The position numbers were made by a program, and so were the translations under genes. The notes below the pieces were generated by a model. It was not told the DNA's origin and ran no database searches. It worked only from the letters and a program-made list of their open reading frames with translations. DNA of 64,000 bases. It comes from an uncultured Mollicutes bacterium. GTDB lineage: Bacteria > Bacillota_I > Bacilli_A > ML615J-28 > CAG-313. Where the stretch lies: contig UQBM01000004.1 in NCBI GenBank assembly GCA_900539265.1, forward strand, positions 1 through 64,000. Direction: 5' to 3'. Positions 1-7,983 of the stretch are shown here, in pieces. Every line of letters starts with the position of its first letter. The first letter of the stretch is position 1.

Positions 1-1
1 C

Positions 2-42
2 AAACTGAGGATAGTTAAATGAACAAAATTGAGGATATTTAA
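2..42 (+). repeat. Two direct repeats upstream of the XRE gene
   Basis: Two copies of AAAYTGAGGATAKTTAA lie at 2-18 and 26-42, 24 bases apart, directly before a TTGACA -35 box at 44. The position suggests binding sites for a regulator, possibly the downstream XRE protein, or the end of a decayed insertion element. A similar phased arrangement precedes the ATPase gene at 3540. The window edge hides any further copies. Confidence 0.5.
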
Positions 43-43
43 C

Positions 44-73
44 TTGACATTTATAAATCACATAAGATTATAA
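44..73 (+). promoter_or_regulatory. Promoter of the XRE gene
   Basis: TTGACA at 44-49 is followed 18 bases later by TTATAA at 68-73. A ribosome binding site (AAAGGAG) follows just before the ATG at 89. The -10 box is imperfect. Confidence 0.5.
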
Positions 74-88
74 AGGAGATTAAATATT

Positions 89-922
89 ATGAATATAGGA
101 ACTAAAATAAAAGAGTTAAGAAATCATAATAAAATAACACAAGAAGACTTAGCTAAAACATTACGCATTTCTACACAAGCCGTGAGTAAGTGGGAAAATG
201 GAGGATCACCAGATTTAGAATTAATACCTGCTATTGCAAAATATTTCAAAGTTTCAACTGATTATTTATTTGATATTGAAGATTATGAACTAACTAATAT
301 TGAAAATAAATTATTTAAATATATAACAAGTTTTAACTTAAATGAAAGAATACAACAAGTTTATAGATTAGGTTTTATTATGTCTATTGCAACTCGTGGG
401 GAAGAAATAATAGATTTAGATAAATTTAAAGAAGAAATTACAAATGATGATCTATTTTCTACTGTAGTAAGTGAAGATGGAATCATTATTACTTCTTTAG
501 CACAAAACAATAAAGTATTTACTGTCATTCCAAAAGATAATAAATCAAATTATTTAAAAATGTTAGAAAGCAAAGAAAAACAAATGTTATTTTGTAAATA
601 TTTAAGTGATAATATATTTTATGATTCATTAGTTTTCTTGTATAGTAGAAGCAGAACTAGTGGTAGTTTTACTGAAAAATTATTGTGTGATAATTTAAAT
701 GTTACATTAGAAGAAGCAAAAGATATTCTAGAGAAGATGAAAGAATTTAAGATTGTAAGTTGTACAATGACGCCAATTGATGATACAGAGGTGAAATTAT
801 ATTCAGTATTACAAAATCCTCATATTGTAAGCTTGATTCAATTACTAGATATGGTTTCAAATAGACCTAATAATTATTGTCATTATTATGGAGGTCCAAC
901 TAATTATTTTGAAAAGAAATAA
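89..922 (+). CDS. XRE-family HTH transcriptional regulator
   Basis: A 277-residue protein. Residues 3-57 are a canonical Cro/C1-type helix-turn-helix (KIKELRNHNKITQEDLAKTL ... STQAVSKWENG ... PDLELIPAIAKYF), so it should bind operator DNA. The remaining ~210 residues match no domain I recognise; they include a helical stretch (EEAKDILEKMKEFKIV) that could be a winged-helix or dimerisation part. The start has an AAAGGAG site 7 bases upstream. It is the first intact gene of the accessory array and sits just downstream of two direct repeats that could be its own operator. Its targets are unknown. A defence- or mobile-element-type regulator is likely from context only. Confidence 0.85.
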   Translation: MNIGTKIKELRNHNKITQEDLAKTLRISTQAVSKWENGGSPDLELIPAIAKYFKVSTDYLFDIEDYELTNIENKLFKYITSFNLNERIQQVYRLGFIMSIATRGEEIIDLDKFKEEITNDDLFSTVVSEDGIIITSLAQNNKVFTVIPKDNKSNYLKMLESKEKQMLFCKYLSDNIFYDSLVFLYSRSRTSGSFTEKLLCDNLNVTLEEAKDILEKMKEFKIVSCTMTPIDDTEVKLYSVLQNPHIVSLIQLLDMVSNRPNNYCHYYGGPTNYFEKK

Positions 923-970
923 ATATATTATAAACATTTTGGTGCTAGAAAACGGCACCTTTTTCAATTT

Positions 971-1068
971 GTGGACCGATTGTAGAGCCAGTAGCAGTTC
1001 TTTAAATACAAAACGAATACAAACTAGAGTTTCAACCTTTTTGATGCTGTTGGCGATTTTTAAAGAAC
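971..1068. repeat. Intergenic repeat B, copy 1
   Basis: This stretch begins GTGGACCGATTGTAGAGCC and shares GTAGCAGTTCTTTAAA and ACAAACTAGAGT with a second copy at 10373-10462. It contains a 10-base inverted repeat, GTTCTTTAAA (997-1006) with TTTAAAGAAC (1059-1068), so it can fold as a long hairpin. The two copies lie at opposite ends of the 10-kb accessory region. Function unknown. Confidence 0.7.
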
Positions 1069-1082
1069 ATGATAAAAATTAA

Positions 1083-1165
1083 GACATATTAAAGTTTCAA
1101 CTTATAAAAAATACTATTAAATATACCTTTGTGACACGCAACCAACATTGAATGTCACTTTTATC
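1083..1165. repeat. Cassette-type imperfect palindrome A, copy 1 (decayed right end)
   Basis: The left arm is GACATAT, 8 bases, CAAC (1098-1101). The right arm is ATTG, 8 bases, TTTTATC (1159-1165). The spacing is the same as in the better copies at 3126, 5449 and 7664. It shares the 16 bases CACGCAACCAACATTG with the 3126 copy. The right outer box has drifted. Confidence 0.55.
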
Positions 1166-1398
1166 TCAAAGAATTTAGACCAAAATTATAGAAAATAACC
1201 AAAAAATATAGCCTTTTTAATTGATTTAATAGGATTTTAAAGCAAAAAGGGGTATAATATATTTGTCTATAAAAGATGACTTTTATATTGTTTAAAGGGG
1301 CTTACGGGTACCACTTTCTGATGAATGAACAAAAAAGTTAGTTAGACATATCAAAATTAAACGGACAAATAGATAAATAGGAAAGGCGTGATAATATT
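1166..1398. other. Intergenic region before the broken membrane-protein gene
   Basis: No gene seen. It holds an ATTTGTC box at 1261-1267 and a GACAAAT box at 1364-1370, the same heptamers as in repeat A, but no clear inner boxes. A TATAAT-like sequence at 1253-1258 could be part of a promoter. GAAAGG at 1380-1385 is a likely ribosome binding site for the ATG at 1399. Confidence 0.35.
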
Positions 1399-2024
1399 AT
1401 GAATAAAAGAAAAATTATTGCTGCACTTGGAATTATAAGTATATTAATTGGCTTTTTTCTTGCTGCATATTACAATTTGATTTTAATAAACCATGAAGGT
1501 CCAATGGATTTATGGGCTATACTATTATTATGCATTCCAGTGGGTGTACTTATTTTATTTATTATTTTAGAGTTATTATTTCCAACAGATTCTTTTATTA
1601 GAGATAATAAAAGAATAGATGTAATATCATTCATCTTTATAATACTGTTTTTCCAATTATTCTTGTTTTAGCTCTATTTTCTGCTCAAAGATATAATGTT
1701 AAAAAGAGACTAAAATTTCTAAAACAATATGGGTTTAAAGTTGAAGTAAATAAAAATTTATACACTTATAAATTAGATAATATTTATATTAATCAAGATG
1801 ATAATTATAAAATTAGTAATGATAATGGTAAAACATATATTAATATTCATGAATGCAATATAGGCGAAGAATTTGATAAATATAGAATAAAAGATGCATT
1901 AATTAGGTATCAATGCGCTCATTTTGTAGATAAACAAAGAGGAGATGCACCTGATACTTTAGAATTTGTGATAATCTTTTTAAAAAAGAATATTGACGAA
2001 ATAATAAAATATAAAAATAAATAG
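1399..2024 (+). pseudogene. Two-TM membrane protein, frameshifted
   Basis: The first 90 codons encode two or three hydrophobic segments (about residues 6-27, 41-62 and 74-90) and stop at 1671. A different frame takes over at about 1650 (VFPIILVLALFSAQRYNVKK) and stays open to TAG at 2022-2024, giving a soluble tail of about 120 residues. The overlap is at a run of T residues (CTGTTTTTCC), so a one-base indel there, real or a sequencing error, would restore a single protein of about 208 residues. I recognise no family. Its tail is rich in Asn, Lys and Asp and has no catalytic motif I can name. Confidence 0.6.
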
Positions 2025-2103
2025 TAATGTTAGTCCAGAATATAATACTAATCCTTTCATCAATTTAGGGAGAATTATTACATTTTATCGGAATAAATGG
2101 TAA

Positions 2104-2173
2104 ATATCGGCAATTTAAATAACAAAATTTAATAACAATATTGCTTGTTTATTTTGCCGATATATGATATAAT
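2104..2173 (+). promoter_or_regulatory. Promoter of the Fic gene with a 10-base inverted-repeat operator candidate
   Basis: ATATCGGCAA (2104-2113) and its exact reverse complement TTGCCGATAT (2154-2163) bracket the promoter. The -35 candidate is TTGTTT at 2145-2150 and the -10 is TATAAT at 2168-2173, with 17 bases between. A third half-site, TATCGG, occurs at 2085-2090. A protein bound to both arms would cover the promoter. The N-terminal HTH of the Fic protein is the obvious candidate, but this is inference. Confidence 0.55.
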
Positions 2174-2190
2174 ATTACAAGGTGATAAAA

Positions 2191-3084
2191 ATGAAATACT
2201 TATCTACAACTGAAATAGCAACTTTATGGGGAATTTCTGAAAGAAGTGTAAGGGATTATTGTAATAAAGGAAGAGTTATTGGTGCAATCTTAGAAGGTAA
2301 AACTTGGAGAATACCAAAAGATGCAACAATGCCAAAAAGACAAAAAAGAACATCTAATAAATCAAGAACTTTATTAGATATGTTAAAAGAAGAGAAAGAT
2401 AGTAAATTAAAAGGTGGAATATATCACAAACTTCAAATTGAAATGACATATAATTCAAATCATATTGAAGGAAGTAAACTTACTCACGATCAAACAAGAT
2501 TGATTTTTGAAACCAAAACAATCGGCATTTATGATGAAGCTATTAAAGTAGATGATATTATTGAAACAACTAATCATTTTAGATGTATTGATTTAGCTAT
2601 TACATCAGCTAAAACGAAATTAACAGAATCATTAATTAAACAGTTTCATTACACTTTAAAAAATAATACAAGTGATCAAGAAAAAACTTGGTTTAGAGTT
2701 GGTGATTATAAACTACTTGTTAATGAAGTTGGAGGACTTGATACATGTCCACCTGAAAAGGTAAAAGAAAGATTAGTTACACTTTTAAATGATTACAATT
2801 CAAAGAATAATATTACTATTTATGATATTATAGAATTTCATTATGAGTTTGAAAGAATCCATCCTTTTCAAGATGGTAATGGTAGAGTTGGTAGACTAAT
2901 TATTTTAAAAGAATGCTTAAAACATAATATAGTTCCATTTATTATTACAGAACAAATTAAAGATTTTTATTATCGTGGTTTAAAAAATTATAAGTATGAA
3001 AAAGGCTATTTAAATGATACTTGTTTGTCAGGGCAGGATATTGTTAAGTCATATTTAGATTATTTTAAAATAGAATATAAATAA
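2191..3084 (+). CDS. Fic-family protein with N-terminal DNA-binding helix
   Basis: A 297-residue protein. Residues 5-45 resemble a MerR/excisionase-type helix-turn-helix (TTEIATLWGISERSVRDYCNKG). The C-terminal half is a Fic domain with the full catalytic motif HPFQDGNGRVGR at residues 221-232. Fic enzymes with this motif usually transfer AMP (or another nucleotide part) to a target hydroxyl; the motif His and Asn are both present. NSNHIEGSKLT near residues 90-100 is typical of the substrate/ATP-side N-terminal region of Fic proteins. ATG 2191 was chosen over GTG 2182 because AAGGTG ends 7 bases before it. The gene is alone in its interval, followed by a weak terminator and repeat A. Proteins of this layout are often autoregulated toxin-like or stress proteins; the target is unknown. 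Confidence 0.9.
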   Translation: MKYLSTTEIATLWGISERSVRDYCNKGRVIGAILEGKTWRIPKDATMPKRQKRTSNKSRTLLDMLKEEKDSKLKGGIYHKLQIEMTYNSNHIEGSKLTHDQTRLIFETKTIGIYDEAIKVDDIIETTNHFRCIDLAITSAKTKLTESLIKQFHYTLKNNTSDQEKTWFRVGDYKLLVNEVGGLDTCPPEKVKERLVTLLNDYNSKNNITIYDIIEFHYEFERIHPFQDGNGRVGRLIILKECLKHNIVPFIITEQIKDFYYRGLKNYKYEKGYLNDTCLSGQDIVKSYLDYFKIEYK

Positions 3085-3125
3085 TACTAAGGCAAGTGAT
3101 TGACTCGCTTTTTTATATGAAAAAG

Positions 3126-3207
3126 GACAAATGCGATTTACAACTCTCGAAAAAAGGATGAAAAGGACGTTTGGTCCACGCAACCAACATTGTATGTTTA
3201 ATTTGTC
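3126..3207. repeat. Cassette-type imperfect palindrome A, copy 2
   Basis: The left arm is GACAAAT (3126-3132), 8 bases, CAAC (3141-3144). The right arm is ATTG, 8 bases, ATTTGTC (3201-3207). The outer heptamers are exact reverse complements. The inner boxes pair imperfectly, TACAA with TTGTA. Length 82 bases. It lies just after the Fic gene. Confidence 0.75.
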
Positions 3208-3423
3208 TATAATGATACAATCTAATAAAAACATTAATAAAAAAATCATTTGCAAGATTCACAACAAATCGCTTGCAGAATATGATTTAATTCTATTTAT
3301 AATCGTTTATAAATTAATTTAAAAAGGTATCAATTTTTATAATAGTTATATAATATTATAAATTAGTCTAATGTGAATAATCTTATGCAAATTTTAATTA
3401 TAAAAATGTTCACGTCGAATTAA

Positions 3424-3481
3424 AAATATTGCTCACTAAAATAATAAAATATTGCTCAGTTAAAAACGAAAATATTGCTCA
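3424..3481 (+). repeat. Three direct repeats at exact 23-base spacing
   Basis: AAATATTGCTCA occurs at 3424-3435, 3447-3458 and 3470-3481, always 23 bases apart. The last copy runs straight into the TTAACTTGACT of the following promoter. The even spacing (about two helical turns) suggests cooperative binding of a regulator, or the multiple terminal repeats of an IS21-type element end. Confidence 0.75.
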
Positions 3482-3487
3482 CTTAAC

Positions 3488-3516
3488 TTGACTGTGTGAT
3501 ATGATTGTGATATACT
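3488..3516 (+). promoter_or_regulatory. Promoter of the first DUF4143 ATPase gene
   Basis: TTGACT at 3488-3493, a 17-base spacer and TATACT at 3511-3516. The transcript would start just before the AAAGGAG ribosome binding site at 3527-3533. Confidence 0.75.
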
Positions 3517-3539
3517 ATAGTAAAGAAAAGGAGACTATT

Positions 3540-4829
3540 ATGAGTATATTAACTGATAAATCCAAATATAGAAAAAGAATAATTGATAAAACAATTGAAG
3601 ATTATTTGAAAGTAAGTGGAGCTATTTGTGTTGAAGGACCAAAATGGTGTGGTAAAACATGGGCATCTGCATTTCATTCAAATAGTGAGTTTCTAGTTGG
3701 TGATCCAGCTAATAATTTTAATAATAGAAAAATAGCTGAATTAAATCCATCTTTAATCTTACAAGGTGATGCTCCTAGATTGATTGATGAATGGCAAGAA
3801 GTACCACCTATCTGGGATGCAACAAGAGCAGAAGTTGATAAGCGTCACGAAAAAGGACAATTAATATTAACAGGTTCATCTACACCAAAGAAAAAAGGAA
3901 TTATGCACAGTGGAAGTGGAAGAATTGTTAAAATTAGAATGAATACAATGTCATTATATGAGTCAGATGATTCAACAGGAAATATTAGTTTATTTGACTT
4001 ATGCAATGGTGTTTTTGAAGATCAGCTATTAGAAGAAGTTTCATTAGAAAAACTTGCTAATTTAATTGTTCGCGGTGGATGGCCTGAAAATATAAGTGCA
4101 CCAGATAATCTTCTTCATTTAATGCCAAGAGCATATATGGATAATATAATAGAAGAAGATTTACAAAAAGTTGATGATGAAATAGAGTATGATGCTCATA
4201 AAGTGAAATTATTATTAAAATCTCTAGCGAGAAATGAATCTACGACAGTTTCAGCATCAGCATTATTAAAGGATATTATAGAACAAGATCATGAATCGAT
4301 GAGTAGAAATACTATTGCTAAGTATTTAGAAGTGCTTGGTCGCATGTTTTTATTCAACAATCAACTACCATTCTCACCTAATATTCGTTCATCGTTAAGA
4401 GTAAAACAATCTGAAAAAAGACATTTTGCAGATCCAGCAATGGCTTGTGCATTATTAAATCTAACAAAAGATAAACTAATAGGTGATTTAAATACATTTG
4501 GTTTTCTATTTGAGGCTTTAGTAGAAAGAGACTTGTCTATTTATGCTCAGTCTTTTGGTGGTAAACTATTCCATTATCAAGACTACAAAAATAATGAAAT
4601 TGATGCAGTAATAGAATTGGAAAATGGTGATTGGTGTGCTTTTGAAATTAAAATTGGTGCCAAAAAAATAGATGAAGGTGCTGACAATTTAATTAAAGTT
4701 TGTAATGATATAGTATCTAACGGTGGGAAAACTCCTAAAATTATGTGTGTAATATGTGGATTATCTAATGCTGCATATAAAAGAAATGACGGAGTTTATG
4801 TTGTTCCAATAACTGCACTTAAAAATTAA
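3540..4829 (+). CDS. AAA ATPase with DUF4143 (first of three)
   Basis: A 429-residue protein. Walker A is near residues 31-38 (GPKWCGKTW). A Walker B-like region is LIDEWQEVP near residue 82, and a sensor-type LTGSS follows near 110. The C-terminal part carries the DUF4143 fold with a nuclease-like motif, NEIDAVIE then FEIK, the pattern of a PD-(D/E)xK core. ATG 3540 has AAAGGAG at good distance and lies after the promoter, so the upstream in-frame ATG at 3501 is excluded. Members of this family are common in Bacteroidetes and Firmicutes accessory regions; their biochemical role is not established. It is followed after 13 bases by the broken acetyltransferase gene, probably co-transcribed. 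Confidence 0.88.
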   Translation: MSILTDKSKYRKRIIDKTIEDYLKVSGAICVEGPKWCGKTWASAFHSNSEFLVGDPANNFNNRKIAELNPSLILQGDAPRLIDEWQEVPPIWDATRAEVDKRHEKGQLILTGSSTPKKKGIMHSGSGRIVKIRMNTMSLYESDDSTGNISLFDLCNGVFEDQLLEEVSLEKLANLIVRGGWPENISAPDNLLHLMPRAYMDNIIEEDLQKVDDEIEYDAHKVKLLLKSLARNESTTVSASALLKDIIEQDHESMSRNTIAKYLEVLGRMFLFNNQLPFSPNIRSSLRVKQSEKRHFADPAMACALLNLTKDKLIGDLNTFGFLFEALVERDLSIYAQSFGGKLFHYQDYKNNEIDAVIELENGDWCAFEIKIGAKKIDEGADNLIKVCNDIVSNGGKTPKIMCVICGLSNAAYKRNDGVYVVPITALKN

Positions 4830-4842
4830 AAGGACAAATATT

Positions 4843-5319
4843 ATGAAAATTGTTTATAAAAATGTAGATTCATCTTCTTTATCAATACTTGATCAATGGA
4901 TTATTGATAAAAACTCTGATATTGTAAAATATGCTATGTTTGATTATTCATTTACAAGTTATGAAAAAATATTAAAAGAAAATAAAATTGATGGAGAATC
5001 ATATATTACAAAAATAGTATATGTAGATAATATATTATTAGGTTATTTAGCTTTATGTTATTTTCAATGAAACGGTAAAAATGTAATAAGTATTAACCCT
5101 ATTGTTATAAATCCAAAGTACCATAATAATGGTTATGGTAAATTAATTTTAAATGATTTGATAAAGAATAATAAAAAAATTATTAATATTGATGTAGATA
5201 TATTCAATGCAACTATATCTATTACTAATATTTCTTCAATTAAACTTTTTGAGAGTTTAAATTTTACTAAAAAAGGAAATGTTAATGATGGTTTTCAAGA
5301 TTATTGTTTAGAAAAATGA
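4843..5319 (+). pseudogene. GNAT acetyltransferase interrupted by an in-frame TGA
   Basis: Codons 1-75 end in ALCYFQ then TGA (5068-5070). The same frame stays open after it (NGKNVISINPIVINPKYHNNGYGK ...) to TGA at 5317-5319. The acetyl-CoA-binding motif, YHNNGYGKLIL (Q/RxxGxG/A type), lies after the stop, so the short product cannot be active. Together the two parts have the length and pattern of a GNAT enzyme (about 158 residues). If TGA were Trp the reading would be smooth, but genes elsewhere in the window use TGA as stop, so this is most simply a nonsense-mutated gene. It sits 13 bases after the ATPase gene with AAAAGGA as ribosome binding site. Confidence 0.7.
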
Positions 5320-5360
5320 ATAAATATATTTTAATATCTATTAAAAAACTATATATACAG

Positions 5361-5402
5361 AAAAGCTTGGTTACGATATCTTAATGTAATCAAGCTTTTT
5401 AA
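5361..5402 (+). terminator. Rho-independent terminator after the acetyltransferase
   Basis: AAAAGCTTG-G-TTAC pairs with GTAA-TCAAGCTTTT across an 11-base loop, followed by T residues. It closes the ATPase-acetyltransferase unit. Confidence 0.75.
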
Positions 5403-5448
5403 TATTGCTGGAGTTATATTGATTTTATAAGATATAAATCTAATTATG

Positions 5449-5556
5449 GACAAATTTATCTTTCAACGTCATAGACTTTTTTGCCATGCAACTATCAAAA
5501 AACAACCTTATTTAGACTTTATTGCCATGGGACGAACGTTGTATGTTGAATTTGTC
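5449..5556. repeat. Cassette-type imperfect palindrome A, copy 3
   Basis: The left arm is GACAAAT (5449-5455), 8 bases, CAACGT. The right arm is ACGTTG, 8 bases, ATTTGTC (5550-5556). Both outer and inner boxes are complementary while the 8-base spacers are not. The 108-base copy contains an internal direct duplication of TAGACTTTNTTGCCATG. The copy at 7664 has this segment only once. Confidence 0.8.
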
Positions 5557-5841
5557 TATTAGAAAATAGGGCTGTAATAGGCAATTATAATGGAAAAAGT
5601 ACGCTATTTTATTGTATTTGTGTTAAAACTTGACTTTTCATGGTATAATTAGAGATATAAGAAAATTACTGACTTTCAGTCATACGATAGGGGTTGAACG
5701 TTCAATTTTAATAGGTATGAGTGAATGTGTAATTGATGTTCTTCTATAAGAATTATTAATTGTATATAATTTATATTTTATGTATAATGATATTGTAGCA
5801 TTAGAATGAAATATCAAAATAAAAGGAGCAAGTAGTAAAAA
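5557..5841. other. Intergenic region with a 12-base palindrome
   Basis: No gene. After repeat A there is a stretch sharing TGTATTTGTGTTAAAA with 9473-9488. A perfect palindrome TTGAACGTTCAA lies at 5694-5705 just after GGGG. Similar GGGG-TT hairpin cores lie upstream of the genes at 7984 and 9820. AAAAGGAG at 5821-5828 is the ribosome binding site for the next gene. Confidence 0.4.
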
Positions 5842-6159
5842 ATGAATGATAAGATATTAATAGAATTAAATATAGACGCTAATAATAAGATTGTAATTAT
5901 AAAAAAACATAATTTTTCTGAAATACATAATGATTCTTATATATTATTTTATGCTCTTGTAAATAATTATTTATTAGCTGATAATTCTTTTATAGATGAA
6001 TGTGGATATTCAATATATTATAGAATTTTTAATATTCGTAGTTTTTATTCTATTTAAGAATATGTAGAATTATATCAGAAATGTTTAAAGGAAAAAAAGA
6101 ACGGAAAATTTAATAATAATTTTGAAGATGAAGAAAATTTTAGGTGTAACCACATGTAA
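5842..6159 (+). pseudogene. Small hypothetical gene with an in-frame stop
   Basis: An ATG with a clear ribosome binding site opens 71 codons (MNDKILIELNIDANNK ... IRSFYSI) that end at TAA 6055-6057. The same frame continues for 33 more codons (EYVELYQKCLKEKKNGK ...) to TAA 6157-6159. The two halves together would be about 105 residues. No family recognised. The continued frame suggests a nonsense mutation, but chance cannot be excluded, and the 71-residue product might itself be made. Confidence 0.45.
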
Positions 6160-6276
6160 TTATAGAATAAATACTAGTTTAGTAAATAGTATTACAATAA
6201 ATTTGTGTAAAAAATAAAAAAGATAGAAATTTAATTGATTTATTACATATAATATTTATGAAATTTGTCTAAACTA

Positions 6277-6305
6277 TTGACAAAAAATATTTCAAATGTT
6301 AAAAT
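6277..6305 (+). promoter_or_regulatory. Promoter of the second ATPase gene
   Basis: TTGACA at 6277-6282, a 17-base spacer and TAAAAT at 6300-6305. An ATTTGTC heptamer at 6263-6269 lies just upstream but lacks the inner box of repeat A. Confidence 0.65.
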
Positions 6306-6356
6306 ACTACTGAAAGTTTTAACGCAAATGACTAAAGTTTAAGGAGTAATATTAAT

Positions 6357-7628
6357 ATGATTGAAAGAAATTGGTATTTAAATAAACTCATAAAAAGAGC
6401 TTGGGATGGTAATATTAAAGTAATTACTGGTATTAGACGTTGTGGAAAATCAGTTTTGCTATTTGATATATAAAACATACTTACTTGAAAATGGTGTAAA
6501 AGAAGAAAATATAATTGAAATAAAATTAGATAAAATGGAATTCATTACTTTTCGAAATCCGTTTATGCTATATAAAGAAATAACTAAAACAATTAATAAA
6601 ACCCCATTAGATAAATATTATTTATTTATTGATGAAGTTCAAATGGCAATCGAAAAAAAGATAGAAAAAGCGGTGTTACTGCAACTATCTATGATATTTT
6701 AAATCAATTTAAAGATAATAAAAATATTGATGTTTATGTAACTGGCAGCAATTCAAAAATGTTATCAAAAGATATTTCAACTGAGTTTAGAGGAAGATCT
6801 AGCCAAATTCATGTCTTTCCCTTATCTTTTTCTGAATATTATAATTACATTGGTGGAGATATAAATGAAGCATTAAATAATTATATGATATTAGGAGGAA
6901 TGCCTGGTATTGTACATGAAAAAACTGCTGAAGATAAAAAAAGTTATTTAGAAAATTTATTTAATGAAATATATATAAAAGATATTGTAGAAAGAAATAG
7001 GATTCAAAGGCCTGACATTTTAAATGAAATCTTAGACTATTTATCTTCACAAATTTCATCGCTTACTACTAATAATAGAATAGCTAATTCAATATCAACT
7101 TTAAAAAAGGAAAAAGTTACATTTGAAATGGTTTCTAAATATGTCAGTCATACAATTGATTCATTCATTATTAATATGGCTAGAAGATATGATGTGAAAG
7201 TAAAAAGTTATTTTGAATATCCTAATAAGTATTATTACATTGATAATGGGTTAAGAAATGCTAGATTAAACTTTAGACAAAATGATCCTGGCCATTTAAT
7301 GGAAAATATATTATATAATGAACTAATTAGAAGAGGATATAATGTTGATGTTGGAGCAATTCCATTAAGAACACATGATTCATCAGATTATGTTGAAATA
7401 GATTTTATTGTAAATAAACTTGATTTTAAGGTTTATATTCAATCTGCATTTAGAATGGATAATGATGAAAAAATAGTATCAGAAATTAGACCATTAACAA
7501 TTACAGGTGATTCATTTAAAAAGGTAATTATTAGAAATGATATTTTAACCAGTTATTATGATGAGCAAGGAATTCTTCATTGTAAATTTACAGATTTTTT
7601 ATTAGACAAAATAAATGTTTTAGATTAA
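6357..7628 (+). pseudogene. AAA ATPase with DUF4143 (second of three), two frameshifts
   Basis: ATG 6357, after AAGGAG, encodes MIERNWYLNKL ... GIRRCGKSVLL (Walker A), then the frame stops at 6471. A second frame from about 6465 encodes TYLLENGVKEENI ... YYLFIDEVQ (Walker B). A third frame, from about 6665 to 7628, encodes the rest: VTGSNSKMLS (sensor), the DUF4143 region (LGGMPGIVHE), and EIDFIVNK. The three pieces in order make one complete protein of about 420 residues, so this is one gene with two single-base indels, the second beside an A-rich run. Either it is dead or the assembly has small errors. It is only distantly similar to the ATPases at 3540 and 7984. Confidence 0.85.
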
Positions 7629-7632
7629 CGCT

Positions 7633-7660
7633 AAAAGCTGCTCTGATGAGTGGCTTTTTT
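7633..7660 (+). terminator. Terminator after the second ATPase gene
   Basis: GCTGCTC (7637-7643) pairs with GAGTGGC (7648-7654), including two G-U pairs, with a TGAT loop followed by six T residues. It ends four bases before repeat A copy 4. Confidence 0.65.
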
Positions 7661-7663
7661 ATA

Positions 7664-7730
7664 GACAAATTTTTCTTTCAACGTCATAGACTTTATTGCC
7701 ATAGAATGAACGTTGTATGTTGAATTTGTC
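7664..7730. repeat. Cassette-type imperfect palindrome A, copy 4
   Basis: The left arm is GACAAAT (7664-7670), 8 bases, CAACGT. The right arm is ACGTTG, 8 bases, ATTTGTC (7724-7730). This is the most compact copy, 67 bases. Its core CATAGACTTTATTGCCAT is shared with the 5449 copy. Confidence 0.8.
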
Positions 7731-7851
7731 TCGCCTAAAATCAACTATATTTAACGATATTTTAATGAGAAATTATTAAAAAACTGCTAAAACCTGTAAA
7801 AGCATAAGAAAAACATCAAAAATACTAGAAATTGGACAAAAGACTTTTTTA

Positions 7852-7875
7852 ACGTACAAGGCTGGGGTTGTACGT
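7852..7875. repeat. Perfect 8-base inverted repeat
   Basis: ACGTACAA (7852-7859) and TTGTACGT (7868-7875) enclose GGCTGGGG. It lies about 110 bases upstream of the ATPase start. It belongs to a loose set of GGGGTT-containing hairpins also seen near 5694 and 9741. Confidence 0.6.
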
Positions 7876-7924
7876 ATGAAAGTATATTGTGTACAACAAA
7901 AACATTTAAATATATTTAAAACAC

Positions 7925-7953
7925 TTGACAAATTTAATATTTTAGTCTAAAAT
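7925..7953 (+). promoter_or_regulatory. Promoter of the third ATPase gene
   Basis: TTGACA at 7925-7930, a 17-base spacer and TAAAAT at 7948-7953. It is placed like the promoter at 6277. Confidence 0.65.
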
Positions 7954-7983
7954 GGAGTTATATTCCAAAAAGGTCGTGAATTA

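Noticed and set aside
3055..3322. Short ORFs between the Fic gene and the ATPase
   Set aside because: They run through repeat A and the terminator, lack ribosome binding sites and have Lys/Ile/Asn-rich composition typical of AT-rich noncoding DNA.
3424..3481. CRISPR array
   Set aside because: Three 12-base repeats at a 23-base period leave only 11-base spacers, which is too short, and no cas genes are present.
5068..5070. TGA read as tryptophan in this genome
   Set aside because: Many intact core genes (rpoZ, hpt, dnaD, DUF3737) end in TGA with the next gene starting there, and Trp is encoded by TGG.
1083..7730. Canonical integron attC sites
   Set aside because: The outer boxes are GACAAAT/ATTTGTC and not RYYYAAC/GTTRRRY. 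GTTGAAT occurs inside the right arm but is not placed symmetrically. Only the architecture is attC-like, and no integron integrase lies in the window.
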